A stretch of 64,000 nucleotides of DNA from Nageia nagi (taxonomy: Eukaryota > Pinophyta), in assembly GCA_050084985.1 (NCBI GenBank), contig JBITNC010000001.1:146630001-146694000 (forward strand). The letters run 5' to 3'. The notes beneath the pieces are model-generated. The model was not told the origin of the DNA, did no database searches, and saw only the letters and a list, made by a program, of their open reading frames with translations. Every line of letters begins with the position of its first letter. Position 1 is the stretch's first letter. The translations under genes and the position numbers were made by a program. Positions 25,900 to 39,475 of the stretch are shown here, piece by piece.

Positions 25900-27886
25900 C
25901 AATAATTTACTATTTTCCTTGGATAAATAATTGTTTTAAATAAATCAAAACATGTTTTGAGAAAAAGAGGAGTTAAAAACTTGAGTTTTAGCTCATATTT
26001 TCACTTATAAGAGACACATTAGAAAATAAAACTCATTTATTCCCCTAGTTCAAGAATATATGAATTGATTCTCCCTAGGGTTTTAAAATAATTTCTTAGT
26101 TGGAAAATAAGTTTAACATCAAGGTTCCATGATGCACTTATTTAGAAACAAAAATTTGGTTCAAAACTTATGCAAATTAATCTCATATAATCTTTGAAGA
26201 GAAGAATTAAATTTCCTTCTAAGGAGGAAGTTAAATTCCTAATATCATAACATACATTTTCCCACCTGCATAAGGTTTCTCAAGGAAAATTTATTATCAT
26301 AAGAAAATAAATTTTCCCAACATTAAATTTCAAAACATTCTTATACTTGTTTTAACTAAGGTTTTCAATCTTCCAATTGAATAGCATTACCTTAGATTAA
26401 AAGTATTCCATTTTGAAATAGTTTACCAAACTAATGGTCCAAAGTGTTATCAAATGACCACTTTCAAAATTGATATTTTCATTCACTACCACTTTTCACT
26501 ATCATCATAGGATATGGGTAGTAAAATTTTTACTTATGTAAATCCAATTTAAATAGAAAGTGAATTCATTCTTTATCCTATAGTCATCAAATTTCTAATG
26601 TAACTTTAGTGATATTGATGATATCTTTAGTGATGACAATCCATGAACTCTACATTTGATCTTTTTGATTCTCAATCATTGATCCTAGATACAAATGCTT
26701 TTAAATCAACATTTATCCTACACTTGAACCTTTTGATTCTCAATCATTGATCCTAAATGAAAATACTTTTAAATTAGCATTTATTACTCTAATTATAAAC
26801 CTAGTAGGTATAGCTATTCCTCTCACGAATAATTTCCCATTTAATGTGTAGTCTAATGATATCCTTTATACTAAAACTTTGTTTTGATAACATCTAGTAG
26901 TTTCTTGTCATATGGAAACCAACACTATCATATAATACACCATCTAGGTAGCCATGATCATTTTTGTATATCCAATTTTGAAAATAATCCAAAAAGATAA
27001 TAGCAAAATGCTTTTACAAAAGTACAAGTAGCAACAAAATTACTAGTTCAAATTTACATACCTAAATCTAACTTATAAGTGTAAATACACTAATTTTGTT
27101 CAAACATTCACCATAAAATTAACTACTTTTAAAGAATTAGACTTCATCTTTTATCCATGAGGTTTCTTGAAATGTTGTTAGAACTATATGTTGATAACAT
27201 CTAATTATTTCCTTTAATAAATAATTACCATAAGACATGATTTACATCTAATCTTTTATAAAAATTGTGAACATTCATTATAACCTATTTTGCTAAATCA
27301 ATCTAGGATACAAATATATTTTAATAGAAATGTTGATATCAAATGTTAGTTCATCCCAAATATTCAACATTTTAGAATTACTCAAAGTTAGATTCCTAAA
27401 TTCAATCTCTTAGTGTTATTCAACCTCTCAACATTTCCCATTCATTTCAATAAATAAAATTAATAAGGTTTCAACATATCAAGAATATACCGTCCTTATA
27501 CTCCTAAAAATTTATAGCACTATCTTTGGCATAGCCCTATTTATTTAAAGACATCAGATCTAAAGTATCTATATTCTCAACATCAAACATGGCTATCAAC
27601 ATATAAGTATGTATTACATTATTCACAATACTCCATTCATCCTATCTAGGAAAGGATAACCATAAAGTTATCATCTAGTCAAAATATGGCTAAATAATAT
27701 TGAGAAAAGTAATTATAAAGATCACTCCGCATGTAAAATTTATCAAAGCAAGAAATGAAAATAAATATTTTACAATCAATCTTTTCTTCATGATGTTCAT
27801 ACCTATATCCATCATCAAGGATATGTAAACTTGTCACATACTTACAAAAGCTAGTTAACCCAATAGGTCTAAGCATTTTAACTTGA
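25900..27886 (-). mobile_element. Element B internal/leader sequence, minus-strand copy
   Basis: The part from about 26,620 to 27,886 is the reverse complement of 42,872-44,110 and 51,819-53,060. It includes the two-copy 68 bp repeat at about 26,640-26,780. From 25,900 to 26,620 there is no counterpart in the plus-strand B copies. No gag or pol motif is visible. Because it lies directly upstream (in minus sense) of the decayed copia pol, B could be the 5' part of that same element with gag and integrase lost. This is only a guess. Confidence 0.5.
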
Positions 27887-27899
27887 GCTTTAATACCAA
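27887..27899 (-). promoter_or_regulatory. Primer binding site of element B (minus copy)
   Basis: The minus strand reads TTGGTATTAAAGC directly after the LTR-terminal CA. The tRNA-Met-type consensus is TTGGTATCAGAGC. Confidence 0.65.
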
Positions 27900-29970
27900 T
27901 GTAAGAAACTAAAAATCCCAACCATAAAATGTTTCGTTGGACCACTAAAGTTTAGTCAAACATTAGGTGATAAGGTTCATTTGCCTTCAATTTATTTCTC
28001 ATAAAGAATAAATTTACCATGCATTCATACTGATTGAAACCAAATAATCATTTATTTCACTCATACATATTAATTAATAATGATAATCATAAAACTTTAA
28101 AAAATAATTGAAGTAAAACAATCCAATCATCGAGGCATTGCCATAACCAAAAGTTTGAGCTAATATCAAGAAAAACCCTAAGGATTTCTGCTATATGTAA
28201 ATTCTTGGTAGCTATGCTACCTAATAATATTTTATTATTAACCATAACAAATATTACAAATCTTATATTCAACCATGTACATACTTCCTCAATATTTAGT
28301 TACAACTAAATTAATATCTTCATGATCTTATTCATGTACCATCTAACCAAATAGTTGATTTTGTACAATACATGATCTCATACATCACATAGGTTTCAAG
28401 GTAAATTTGAATAATGCATAAAATACCATATATAGTTACCCAATCACATAAAAGGAACCAATGAAATATAACCAATACAAGGTATCATCAATCCATTACA
28501 AGTGCAACATCAAGTACTAAGGATCCAACAAAAAATGATCCACCATGCACCAAAAGATCATCATTCATATATAGATACTATAACTAGTCAATGTATAAGC
28601 ATCAAGCTAATAACTTGAGCTTGACTATGTTACCATTAGATGCATCTCAATTTGCTTTATTATCTTAATAAGTCATAATAATAACCAACATTAAACAACT
28701 TGTTGCAACAAAATCATTGCATTAATCCTACATTATACCATCTCGAGATATTTTACACAAATAACCCTCAATTCAAGAGCATTTCAATATCCTACTCAAT
28801 ACTCAAAATGCATCTTTATGATACAAGCATCACTAATACAATTTGCTACAAATAAACTACATGTGAGTAGACAACGATGTAAAAATGATAAACTCATATT
28901 AGTTCACAAAGTACATCACTATAATATAAGAAGCACTTAAATAAATTTAGTATGCATTACATATCAATAAATATTTGGATAGAATCTAATATGGAAGTAT
29001 TCCATAACATATATCAACCGTAGATATCATGATAGTATCACAAACAAACAAACATCAATGGTATGCAAGTCTTTATCAAGACATTAACTTTTAAAAGTTT
29101 ACAATGTATATTATTATAATATAAGCACTTATGTTAAAAAAAGAAACCTAATAAGTCTAAATAAGCCAATATGTATGATATTATAAATGTATTTCAACCA
29201 ATAATACAAGTGTCTCAATAATAATGCAAGTCTTCAACTAGCAATCCAAGTTACTATCTCAACAACATAATTGCATCTTGTTTGCCTATGTTGTTTTCAT
29301 ATTAGTTATTAATACTAACTACTTTATTCATCCATATAAATGCATATATGTTTCCATATTATCTTTGCATGCAATAATCAATGGAAGTTACTATTTCAAC
29401 TAATAAGAAGGTTTAATGCTTTCTTTTACAATGTTCCTATAGTCTAGTTTTTTAGATCAGATTTAAGAAAATATTCAAACTCTAATTTTAAATATCTTTA
29501 CATTTTGAATAGTATCTAAAACATACATTCAAATGATACAATACTTCCAGAAAGTAAATATATACAACATAAGCTATAATCAATGAAAAATGTCAACTTG
29601 CCTCTTTTTTATATTTTTGAAAAGACTAAAAAGGGTTTTTAAGGTTCCTATAATAAGAATTAAACAATTTCAATATAGACAAGTTATATATCATTGGAAA
29701 GAGAAATGACAGGTCTTTCCAATGGTACAAAGTACATAAACAACCAAATAGTAACATAAAAACTATAGGCTTCTAAAATGCATAGTTTAATCTCTTTAAT
29801 AAAGAATTAGCTATACACAAAACCCACTACACCTTTTGGAAAAATAACTTGTTTTCAATTTAGATTGTAATTGATGAAAAATGGGTTATTATAATATTTT
29901 GTTAGGCAAACCATCATCACTAATAAAAATATTTCTTTTTATAAAAACTAAGTTTTCTCTTAACAAATAT
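27900..29970 (-). repeat. Putative LTR of element B, minus-strand copy
   Basis: This is the reverse complement of about 40,830-42,858 and 49,790-51,805. The primer-binding-site side ends in CA (minus sense). The other side is taken as the point where similarity stops, about 29,970. It is AT-rich with no coding potential; the open frames of 60-90 codons in it are short and not conserved. Confidence 0.55.
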
Positions 29971-29983
29971 ATCTTTTGATAGT

Positions 29984-30330
29984 ATGATAGGTAAAACAAA
30001 ATATAGAAAAGTAAAGAAAGATCAAAAGAATGTAAAGAAAGAAATTAGAAATGACCTTATGAAAGTAAAAGATGATACCATCCTACAAATTTTATTGAAC
30101 TTACAAAAGCAAAAGGGAAAGAAAAAGCTACAAGAAGTAGCCACTTTAGGAAAGGAAAATAAAATGATGATCATCAAACCTAGTGTAAAATGAGAGTTTT
30201 CTCTCTTCCATGGAAGAAATGTTCCCACCCTCACTTTTGAAATCATCAATTACCTTCAAGATAGGATTGAAAAAATGTCATTGTTTGATGAGGAACCCAA
30301 AGAAATGATTGATAAGGAAGATCCCACTAG
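29984..30330 (+). pseudogene. Lysine-rich open segment, unrecognised
   Basis: A 69-codon plus-strand frame (29,984-30,193) rich in Lys and Asn continues past one stop in the same frame with another ~45 readable residues (block FHGRNVPTLTFEIINYLQ). It may be a remnant of a gag-like or other retroelement protein. I do not recognise it and see no zinc knuckle or protease motif. Confidence 0.25.
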
Positions 30331-33289
30331 TAAATGAGGATGAAAGGAATGGAAAGAATCATTTTATGTACTAAATAATACTAAATCCTTTATAAATGTA
30401 TTGTTCATTATCCCTTTTGCAAAATAGAAGTCTCTTTTTTTGAAATACATAAAAAAGTTTTACTATCAAATAAGAGTGGATGGATTACAAAGATTTAAAA
30501 TTTATTATTAGTTTTCATTGATAAATTTGATGGCTAGTTATCTTAGTTAGATGATTCCAAATTAGCATAGTACAATCTATTGATAGATAATTCAAAATTA
30601 AAGAATTTTGAAACTTGATCCAAAAAGCTATATATAGGGGGATTAGGAAAATAGGATATTGCATTTAGCAAAACGGATTGAAAATGATAAAATAACGAAA
30701 ATAGATGAAAAAGGAAAGAATTTCCTTATTATTTAGAAACTATAAATGAATATCTAGTTTCCCAAGGAAGACTTTGTTGCCAAAGCATCCATGAGACAAT
30801 AAGAGATCCTGAGCTTTCTCCTGATGAGATTGAAGATGGACCCATGTAAGCCAAGAGTCATATCAATAATGCATTATAAGGTGAAAGTAAAATTACCCTC
30901 CAAGTGAGACTAGGATAAGAAAATAAGTGAATATAAGAAAGAAAATGTTCCTTAGTTTGAATTTGGGTAATCACACAACAATTGAAGTTGTTCAACTAAT
31001 AAAGGGTAATAATGGCTAGATCCTGATGAAGAAGAAAATCCATTGCCTCTAATGAACACCGTGATAAGAAATCGTAAATCCTATAATGAGTAATATTTTC
31101 TTGAATTCCATTCAAAAGAGTAGTGAGGCATGTAGCAAGATGATATCTCCTATGATTCACCATGATTCATTTTTCAATGCATCTAAAATCAAGAAATCCT
31201 ATCTATAAAAATAACATCTACCTAGATAGGAGATAACTAGTAAATGATAAATGGTGTACAAAAACACTTGAGTGATTGGATGGAATGAGAATTCACATTA
31301 AATATCCATTAAAGAATTGTGAATGATGAGAATACATACTCTCAAAAGTATATCTAAAAGGATACTAAGGGAATTATTGAAAGATATTATGCCAAATAAA
31401 TGCATGATATGACAATACCTTTATATGTACAATGTGACATATCAATAAAAAAGGGGTTAATACTTCTTAGATGACTTTACTTATGAAATTCTAGTGAAAA
31501 CAATTTATTAAGAATGATGATATAGGCTATCATAGAGAAATGAATATCTATAGTAATAGTTTAAAAATGTTGAAGAATAGATAAAGAATCTTTGATAGGA
31601 GCATAAGGAATGTGAAAAAAATTAGAATACTACTTGTTAAGAGAGAAATAAATTAATGATTAAGCTCATTAAATATGAATGAAATCTTATTCATCAAATT
31701 CAATGTGTGCAAAAATAGCCATTTGCATACCTTAGTGCCTCTTTGTAAGAAACAAAAGTGGAAAACATAGGCATAAAGGTATGAACAATTATTGTTTCAA
31801 CATGGCATTCGTGTAATGTCAAAGTCACCAGATGATAAGGGAGAAAATGTATCTCGAATGGAGAGTCAAATGGGAGAAAGTCTCCATTTTCTTAAACTAT
31901 TAATTGATTTAAATAGATGATTATTGATAATGAGTACTATAAATAATTGTTTAGTTCCATACATATTTTCAAAAATGTGAAAAATAGAAAAATTTCTATA
32001 TTGCTAATGATTATTTGCTTATCTTTTGGGTCTACTACAAAGCTTTAATGAGAAATATTTAATGAATTCCTTATTTATATACAAACCTTATAAACGTAGG
32101 TTAGTAAAGAAATTTTTAATGACATTAAAAGTGCATTTCTATGCCAAAAATTGATCATTGAAGCATAATGAAGAGAATCTCTTCAAATTTAGAGAGATAC
32201 TTTTAATCAAGAAAAGATTATGTTAGTGATCAAGCAATTTTAGTTAGTCATTATAAATAAAAAGTTCTAACTTGTTCAATAAATCTTTGAAATAAACTAA
32301 ATTTTGACAAGAATTTTAGAAGCAAGCTCAAATTTTATCCCAACTTGAGATAAATGTAATGCTTAACTAGGGTTATATTCTTGATGATAACTATGTTATT
32401 ATTATTTATAAGCAATAATGATTATTTGGTTTGAATTAATTGTTCATTTTATTTTGAAAAATGATTCTTTAAAATACTATTATTGGTGATACTTGTTTTG
32501 AATGAAAAACAAGAGGATATGAATCTATGTGTTTGATTCAAATATTATGTGCTTGAGATCCTAACTCAATAAAAATCTTGTGTAAATCTCACATGAATAA
32601 GGGTGAGATAACATATATGTTTCAAAAGATCAAATGAGGATATATTGAAATGATGATAAACATTAAGTTATGGAAGTTATTACTTCTAAAAGACATTTGG
32701 GTTCCCAAGATATGGGCATAGGAGCTCGAACCACTAGGGATACTAACCAATAGTTATGGGAAGGTTAGTTATATTACCTTAGGAAAAGAGGTAGTAACTA
32801 AGAAATATGTACTATATCGGATGAGGGTATAAGTTGTTTATTTCTTTATTATGGATTAATGATTGGGAATGATGGTTATTATAGGGATGATGCGCTTTAT
32901 CCATGGTGTAGTGGAAAATACGTCATGTGTGTATAACCTCATTTTGAATTAGCATTATCTTGGGTGATATAAGCCCCAAGATGAAATCAAGACACTAACC
33001 CTATGATCAAATAGGCTATTGCAATTGAATATTTAGTAGATAGCAATGGTAATATCATGTTACTACTTTCAACCTAATTTGTATATGGTTATGGTGGTGA
33101 AATCCAAAAATGAATTCTGGTAGTTGATCAACTTAACCCACTTAAGGGTCAACTGGCCATTGATCTTGACTCAAGTTGGTTCATCTTAACTTCCCTTGAA
33201 AATGTCAAATCAGCTATATGAATTTGGAACACCATGAGTTGTGATCTCAAAAAATTATTAGGAGAAGAAATACAAAGGATTGTGCTACT
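30331..33289. other. Unassigned AT-rich stretch, possible decayed retroelement interior
   Basis: Nearly 3 kb with no recognisable domain in any frame and no match to U or B. The position upstream of a possible polypurine tract and LTR (33,293 onward) suggests the inside of a decayed element, but no gag or pol motif supports that. Confidence 0.35.
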
Positions 33290-33292
33290 CCT

Positions 33293-34355
33293 AAGGGGGA
33301 AAGTATGTATTGACCCACCTAATGGCACTAGTCAACCTTGAGCACCATCAAGGATGTGAATGAAACTATGCTTAAATTATTTCTATGTTATGATCAATTT
33401 TAAGTGGAAATATGTATTATTAGTATCAAGTTAATGCTATCTTCAAGATTTTATGATGCAAGTAATAGGTTACTACAATATGATATGAGAATTTGAAGAC
33501 CTAATGAACTAATGGTGAATTAGTGATGGGAATGAAAGGGTAAGAAAAGGAAATGATTAGCATTGAATAGTTAACACACCCTATGACTATCATAAATCAT
33601 GTAGTTGAATATATAATAATTTTTATGACAATCAATTTTTCGATGAAATTATGTTTACTAATGTATGTGGATTAATCTTGCCCTGCAGGATGAGGTCACT
33701 ATTGTAGGTAAAGATGTGTTTTCCCTTGTTTGGTATTTTGGAAATTCAAATTTTCAAATGAAGGGTAAAAGGAAATATACCTTATTTAAATCTAAAATTT
33801 TATATAAGGTTAGAAATATAAATTTAGTAGGGTAAAAGTTGAATATGAGTGTCTATATTAATACCATAGAGGGCTAATAGTAAAAATACTATTAGATAGA
33901 GACTAAGGTCTCCCTTATGGTATTAAAAGATATTTAATGCATAGGAAAATAATGGATTAATTACCCTACTTAGTTTTTTTTTTTGGTGTTAGGTGTGGAT
34001 AATAGTTGGCACTAATTTGTTAGTTAATAAAAAATATTTCAAGCTATTTACTACCATTTCAATCATCAATAACTTAAAGCAAACCTACCCTAAAAATTAT
34101 TAAAGGTGTGAGGAGATATTCATTTAGACACACTTGAACCCCTTTAGCTATAAATAAAGTAGAACATTAGAAATATACCCACCTATCTATCTTTTATTAT
34201 TTCATTTTTGTTATTCTCAATCTTGGGTGTAGAGGTACGTGAAGAAAAGAAGTCTCTCTTCCATCTTCAAGTTAAGGACCCTTATTTTACATTCTTTTTG
34301 CCTAATTAAATTAGTTCTATTTTTTAGGTATTTAATATGTTTTATGAAAGTAAAG
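33293..34355 (+). repeat. Candidate polypurine tract and 3' LTR
   Basis: A purine run 'aagggggaaag' at 33,293-33,303 is followed by TGTATTGACC at 33,306. About 840 bp further on, 'ctataaataaagtagaac' near 34,150 looks like a TATA box. The whole has the look of a plant 3' LTR, but no second LTR copy is in the window and the right end is not defined. Confidence 0.35.
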
Positions 34356-34358
34356 AAG

Positions 34359-35057
34359 TAAGAAAAATAATAATATTATATAAGTAATATTACATCAACA
34401 AATCAAGATAATAAGATAAAACCCTACTTTTTAAAAAATAAAAGAATGATAGCAAACCAATTTTATAATAATTTTCTTATCATTTATGCAATATATAGGG
34501 AGAGAAGAATGGATTAATTTCCAATATAACTTAATTAGAAATTTATCCTACATTATTATAACTACTACTTAAAGAGCATGAGATGAGTGTCTTATGAACT
34601 CTAAGATAACAGTTTAACCACTATAAGATATGCCACTTTTCATGCTATGTTCCACCACACATATGCCAAAATCCACCTTAGGTATGCTATATACAAACAT
34701 ATGCAAGCCTATAACATTACCATCAAAAGGAATCTCAAAGCTAACTCACCTAGTTTTATTCAATTCAAAAAAGATACAATAATCTAGTTAATGTAATATT
34801 TAATAATAAATAAAATATTATTCAACACATAATAACATAAGTATGTCTATTTTATTACTATACACTATTATTTAATATATCCAAAAGTACCAATATTATA
34901 TATGTAATTTATAATATAAATACTTAATACTAAATATTGAGGTTTATAATATAAACTCAAACAACATCAATATTGAAGAGATGAAGAAAACTAAATAGAA
35001 ATATCCTTCTTCTAATATAGAAAAATAATAGAAGTGAATATATGAACTATATTAACT
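34359..35057 (-). repeat. Isolated fragment of a U terminal block (L4)
   Basis: This matches 22,402-23,175 (for example the 'ataagataaaaccc' and 'catgagatgagtgtc' anchors). It begins within about 10 bp of the block's CA terminus, as if one side were the true element end. It stops near 35,057. Confidence 0.65.
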
Positions 35058-37289
35058 ACCATATCCTTCAGAGTTTCAACTTATATGTTTCTTGCCATAG
35101 GGTGATGAAAGATATGAATTTCATAGATATAATTTGGGCATAATATAAGTACCTAAAGTTTCATAGAAGGATATACCTAAATGACTACTTACTTTCGGGG
35201 AGATATGACATCTTATGGTTTCTACATTCATATTCTCTATATCTTGGTGAAGGTTAGGATAATAGCTTTTTATTTTTACTTCTTTTAAAAGAATTCATGC
35301 TTTTGTCTTTATCTATAGGTAGTTAATGTTCTTCATGCATCATTTTTTAGGTTTTTCATGAATATCTATTATAAGATAAGTATTTATTAAAATATTTATC
35401 ATGTGTCATTATTTATCATATTTATGATAAGATAGCTTATATAAGATAAAATTTAAAAAAAGTAATAATTTTTTAAAAAAATTAAAGTTAATTAATCTTA
35501 TAAGAAATATTATAGATAAAATTAATATATTTAAGACATAAACATATATTCCTATAAATTATGATATATCTTACATAAGATATGCTTTTGAAACTTAAAA
35601 ATATATAGAATATTTTGTTATCATTAATATTAATATTATAATTGACACAAATAAGAAATATAGAATCCATATATCTCAATAAATCATACATTATACAAAA
35701 TGATATGTTTTTTATTCTCAGCAGTATGCAAAATTATCTAATGTTAATTTTCACAAGATGTGATTAAATTTTAATATTTAGATATTTTTTTTAAATTATT
35801 AAAATAACTATTTTTATAATTAAAATGTTTAAATATGTGTATGAAAATCAAAATTGAAAAGTAATAAATAATGAAGTTGAAATCTATATTAATTTTTTAG
35901 AATATTTATTTATTGTAATTTTAGATTCTATATATATATCATTTTTAAATTCTATATATATATCATTTTTAAATTGTTTGAACCTTTTATATTTTTATTA
36001 TAATTTTTATGTTTAACAAGTTGATTATTTATGAATGGACAAGGATCTTAATTTTTTTTTATGGATAAACCATCCTTAAGGGATAAACATTTTGTACCCT
36101 AATATAGGTGACCATTTATCTTAGGCTTTGAGCCATCATGTGGGCATCTATCCAAATCATCCGTACCTACCATCAACTCAATAGGATTTAAAATATTTTT
36201 CAATAGGAAATGGGGAGATTTGAAGTTGGCTCTCTCATTCTTGAGAATTATAAACACCCATCTCTAACTAGCCTATCCATCAATTCGAAGGATCTTAATA
36301 TTTGAAAAAATTAAGTTAAAATTCAATTATTATAGAAACCATATGATAAGTAAATATATTAAAAGATATCTATATGTAATTTTGAAGTCTTAAACTCTAT
36401 TATCCTTATAATGGAAATGCAAGCTTCTAATATTTAGAATCTAAAAAATTGTAGCAATGATTTTAAAGTTGGTAATAATTTTCATTTATTATTTTAAAAT
36501 TTTTACAATGATTATCATTTATTAAAATGCAACTTTTATATCTTATGACCTTCATCCATAGATATTGTATATCAAATTACATTGTTTATTTTTTTTCTTA
36601 TTTTATTTTCACAAATTACATTAGGCACTCTCATTGCTTTGTATATGTCTTTATAGTCATAGTGATATTTTTTTATCACTGATGATAATAATACAATTCT
36701 ATTTATTCTATTCAATTTTTACTATTGAAAATATATAACTTAAACTATATACCTTGAAATTATATTTTAATTAGCAATCAATAAATCAATACTATGTGAA
36801 AATTTGAGATTGACATGTATCTTGATATTTTAGATAAATTGAATTTTTATTTAGATGGATATTTTATACACATTAAGGTTCTACAAGCCCAAACAAGATT
36901 TTCAATTTACAAACTAATAATGGCAGTAAAGCAATGCAAGAGTTATACAACTATAGAGAATAAGGGAAGAAAACAACAAGCAAATAATCTCACATTCCAA
37001 TTATGAAGGTCATGTTTCATATCCTTGATATTGTGAACCATTCCTGGCTAAATATCAAGGTGGTAATCCTTCTTGTCATGAAAATAAAGTTCAATATAAA
37101 TTTTGAAATTACATTTTATATTTTTTTGAAGTTGTTAATATTTATATAAATTTATGTGATTAATTGACTAATATTTTTTGAAATGTAGTTGACATATATT
37201 AAGGGACACTTTCTACAATTGACTTTCTTTGACCACTTTATCTACCACTATATGATGTATTGATGTAATCAAGAACATAGAAATAATCA
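35058..37289. other. Unassigned AT-rich DNA
   Basis: Extremely AT-rich, with no convincing coding, LTR or tRNA feature. A 24 bp direct repeat ('attctatatatatatc' plus 8 bp) occurs twice in tandem at 35,925-35,972. No match to U or B was noticed. Confidence 0.5.
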
Positions 37290-37409
37290 AATTTGAAATA
37301 AGTTTATTGCACAATTAGAATTAAAGAAGGTTTTATATATGAAAAACTAGATGACAAATGTGCCAAACACATTATGTAAGGTGCCCGCATTAGTATTTGG
37401 CCTCTAAAT

Positions 37410-37640
37410 GGGTGTATGTATCTCAATAATTTTTTATATTCTACACATCCAAGGAAGATTATGTGGAATGGAAGGAGAATATTTATAACCTTTGGAGAAT
37501 GGAGACTATCAAAATTTTGATGATGGGTGGATGTATCTCAACTATTTTTTGAATTCTCCACATCCAAGGAATAGTCCATGGAAAGGAAGGAGCATATTTA
37601 TAGCCATTGGAGAATGGTGAATATGTAAATATTTTGATAA
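37410..37640. repeat. Two-copy tandem repeat, ~115 bp unit, in U copy 3
   Basis: 'gggtgtatgtatctcaa' at 37,410 recurs as 'gggtggatgtatctcaa' at 37,525, and similarity continues through 'cacatccaaggaa' and 'ggagaatgg'. Other U bodies carry one copy. Confidence 0.85.
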
Positions 37641-38689
37641 TTCTATCCATTAGAGAGCATATAAATCCATCCATTGGCAATTAGAGGAATAAATTGTTTT
37701 GGAAGTCTATCTATTGTAGATTGGATGAAATCCAATCATTGGAGATTAAAGCAGATGAGTGGTTTTGCCAAATTTGTCATTTGTGTATTAGATGATACAA
37801 TGAAGGGTTTCTTAGTTATGAATATGCCTTCTAATTCATTATTTATAACTAAGCTCTTTCTTTCTTTTTTGTCTTTCTATGTTTGTGTGATCTTTGAGCA
37901 CAAAGCTGCTAGGAAAGTGAACCTTGTAGATTGGATTAAAAGAGAAGGTGACTAAAATAGGAGAAAACTTGAATTGAGGGGAGGAATAAGAGAACATCCC
38001 ATGGTAACCTCTTGAATATAGGGTTATAATTCTACATGCAATGGAGTGTGTGTTCTTTTTCATGAGACAACCATGGTCATTTCACAAGATGCAACCTTCA
38101 CTTTAGATGAGTTATTAATTCCCTCCAAAACATATATTTTTCTACATGGGAATGAGCTTCTCATTCCATTTATGATGACCTCAATCTTCATCTATGAACT
38201 CATGCACTATTGATGCCACTTCTTCATTGCGTTGATATGTTTTACAACCTATGCCTACTAGAATATTTCTTACATTGTAAATGTTTATTTCATAATAAAG
38301 TTATTAAGTTGGTTGTAAAATGTGAAGGAGAATTGCTACTACATATTTATTGGATGTATCTAGAGCATCATTAGTCAAGAGATCCATGGCTATCTCTAAA
38401 TATGAATGCAAATTCTATCAAGGTACTTTCATATTTATTAGCTATGATGCTTAGTATATTATTATGCTATTGGTTTTTGTGTAATTTGTAACTATTTAAT
38501 TCCTAAAGATTCAAGTTTCTCAAAATTTAAAGTACAAAAACTTTCAATCACAACTTTAAATGTTATTAGAATGAACATACTCACTTTGAATAGTAACTGA
38601 GGATAGATATAAATGACATATCTAGGTAGTGTGTGTACTTAATAATTTTATTAGGGTTTGAATTGTAATAGCTCTAGATTCAACCTCCT

Positions 38690-39200
38690 ATATAGAATGG
38701 TGATGCAAGGTCCTTCCAATTTCTAAAGGTCATACATGTAAGGTTCTACAATGTAACTATGATGTATAGGTAAGTGGAGGATTTGAGACACAAATTTGGC
38801 TCATTAGATGTTGTAGAGTGGGATTTATCAACATCTAATGCCCAATGCTCACCCACTTTTATTCCCCACCCAAAACATGTACCGCTTAGGGTCCGTAGAT
38901 GATCATAGTTCTACACCTCTTCAACCAGATCTTAGAAATAATACTCTCTAGATGGGCTCCCTTGTCTTGTAGACATTACCCAAAAGCATGTTCAATAGTG
39001 CTATGTATACTAAGGTATCCTAATGGTTAGATAAGGGTAGAGAATATCATCTTTCATCATGAAGTTGGTTTTACACTTTATCTTTGTTAATTTAGAGTAT
39101 GGAAATTGACACCTTTTAATTGCCCTTCCAATGTGCAAAGGAGAATCATCTTCCCAGTGGATGATGGTCCTAACATGGCCAAAACGTCACCTAAGAACAC
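38690..39200 (-). pseudogene. ABCG NBD fragment copy 3, retains the ABC signature region
   Basis: On the minus strand, Walker A at 39,147-39,170 reads G-P-S-S-T-G-K-M (family GPSGSGKT). It has no stop codon there, unlike the other copies in which the site survives. A TLEGQLKG block and a KDDIL Q-loop region follow. The CRTMIIYGP block and a signature remnant LGGE at 38,862-38,873 (family SGGE) come next, then KWVSIGH-stop-MLINPT, which matches the family's RVSIGHEMLINPS. Walker B is decayed. Several stops and frameshifts make it a pseudogene. It shows that the captured segment once contained the full stretch from Walker A to the region after the signature. Confidence 0.85.
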
Positions 39201-39475
39201 CATTAGACAACATAATTTTATGCATGGTTTCAAAAAATTATGTGTAGGTTAATTGATTTGAAATTTTCAAATCAATTAAAATATGTAATTGTATGCTATT
39301 TTATTTGAAAGTTTTAAATTAGTTTTCAATTATTGTTAGATATTAGAAAAGTGATTACAAAATATGTAGTTTAAATATTTTTGTATTTGAATGATCATTT
39401 TTTTATTAATAATATTTTTTCATATAATATGTTTCAACTTTCACGTAACAATTATGATTATGTTAGGTTGTTTAT

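Larger units (their letters stand above)
37290..39475 (+). repeat. Diverged U-like body, copy 3, with start of terminal block
   Basis: Starting near 'attaaagaaggtttta' at 37,310, the segment follows U bodies 4-6 in order: the 'gtgcccgc...tatttgg' block, the degenerate motif module (37,630-37,770), the 38,260-38,600 region and the ABCG fragment in antisense. About 250 bp resembling the start of the terminal block ends near 39,475. It is clearly more diverged than the other copies and lacks about 150 bp around the block start. It appears to be an older branch or the source lineage. Confidence 0.6.

Noticed and set aside
30331-33289. Integrated pararetrovirus or gypsy pol
   Set aside because: No protease, RT, RNase H or integrase motif could be read in any frame.
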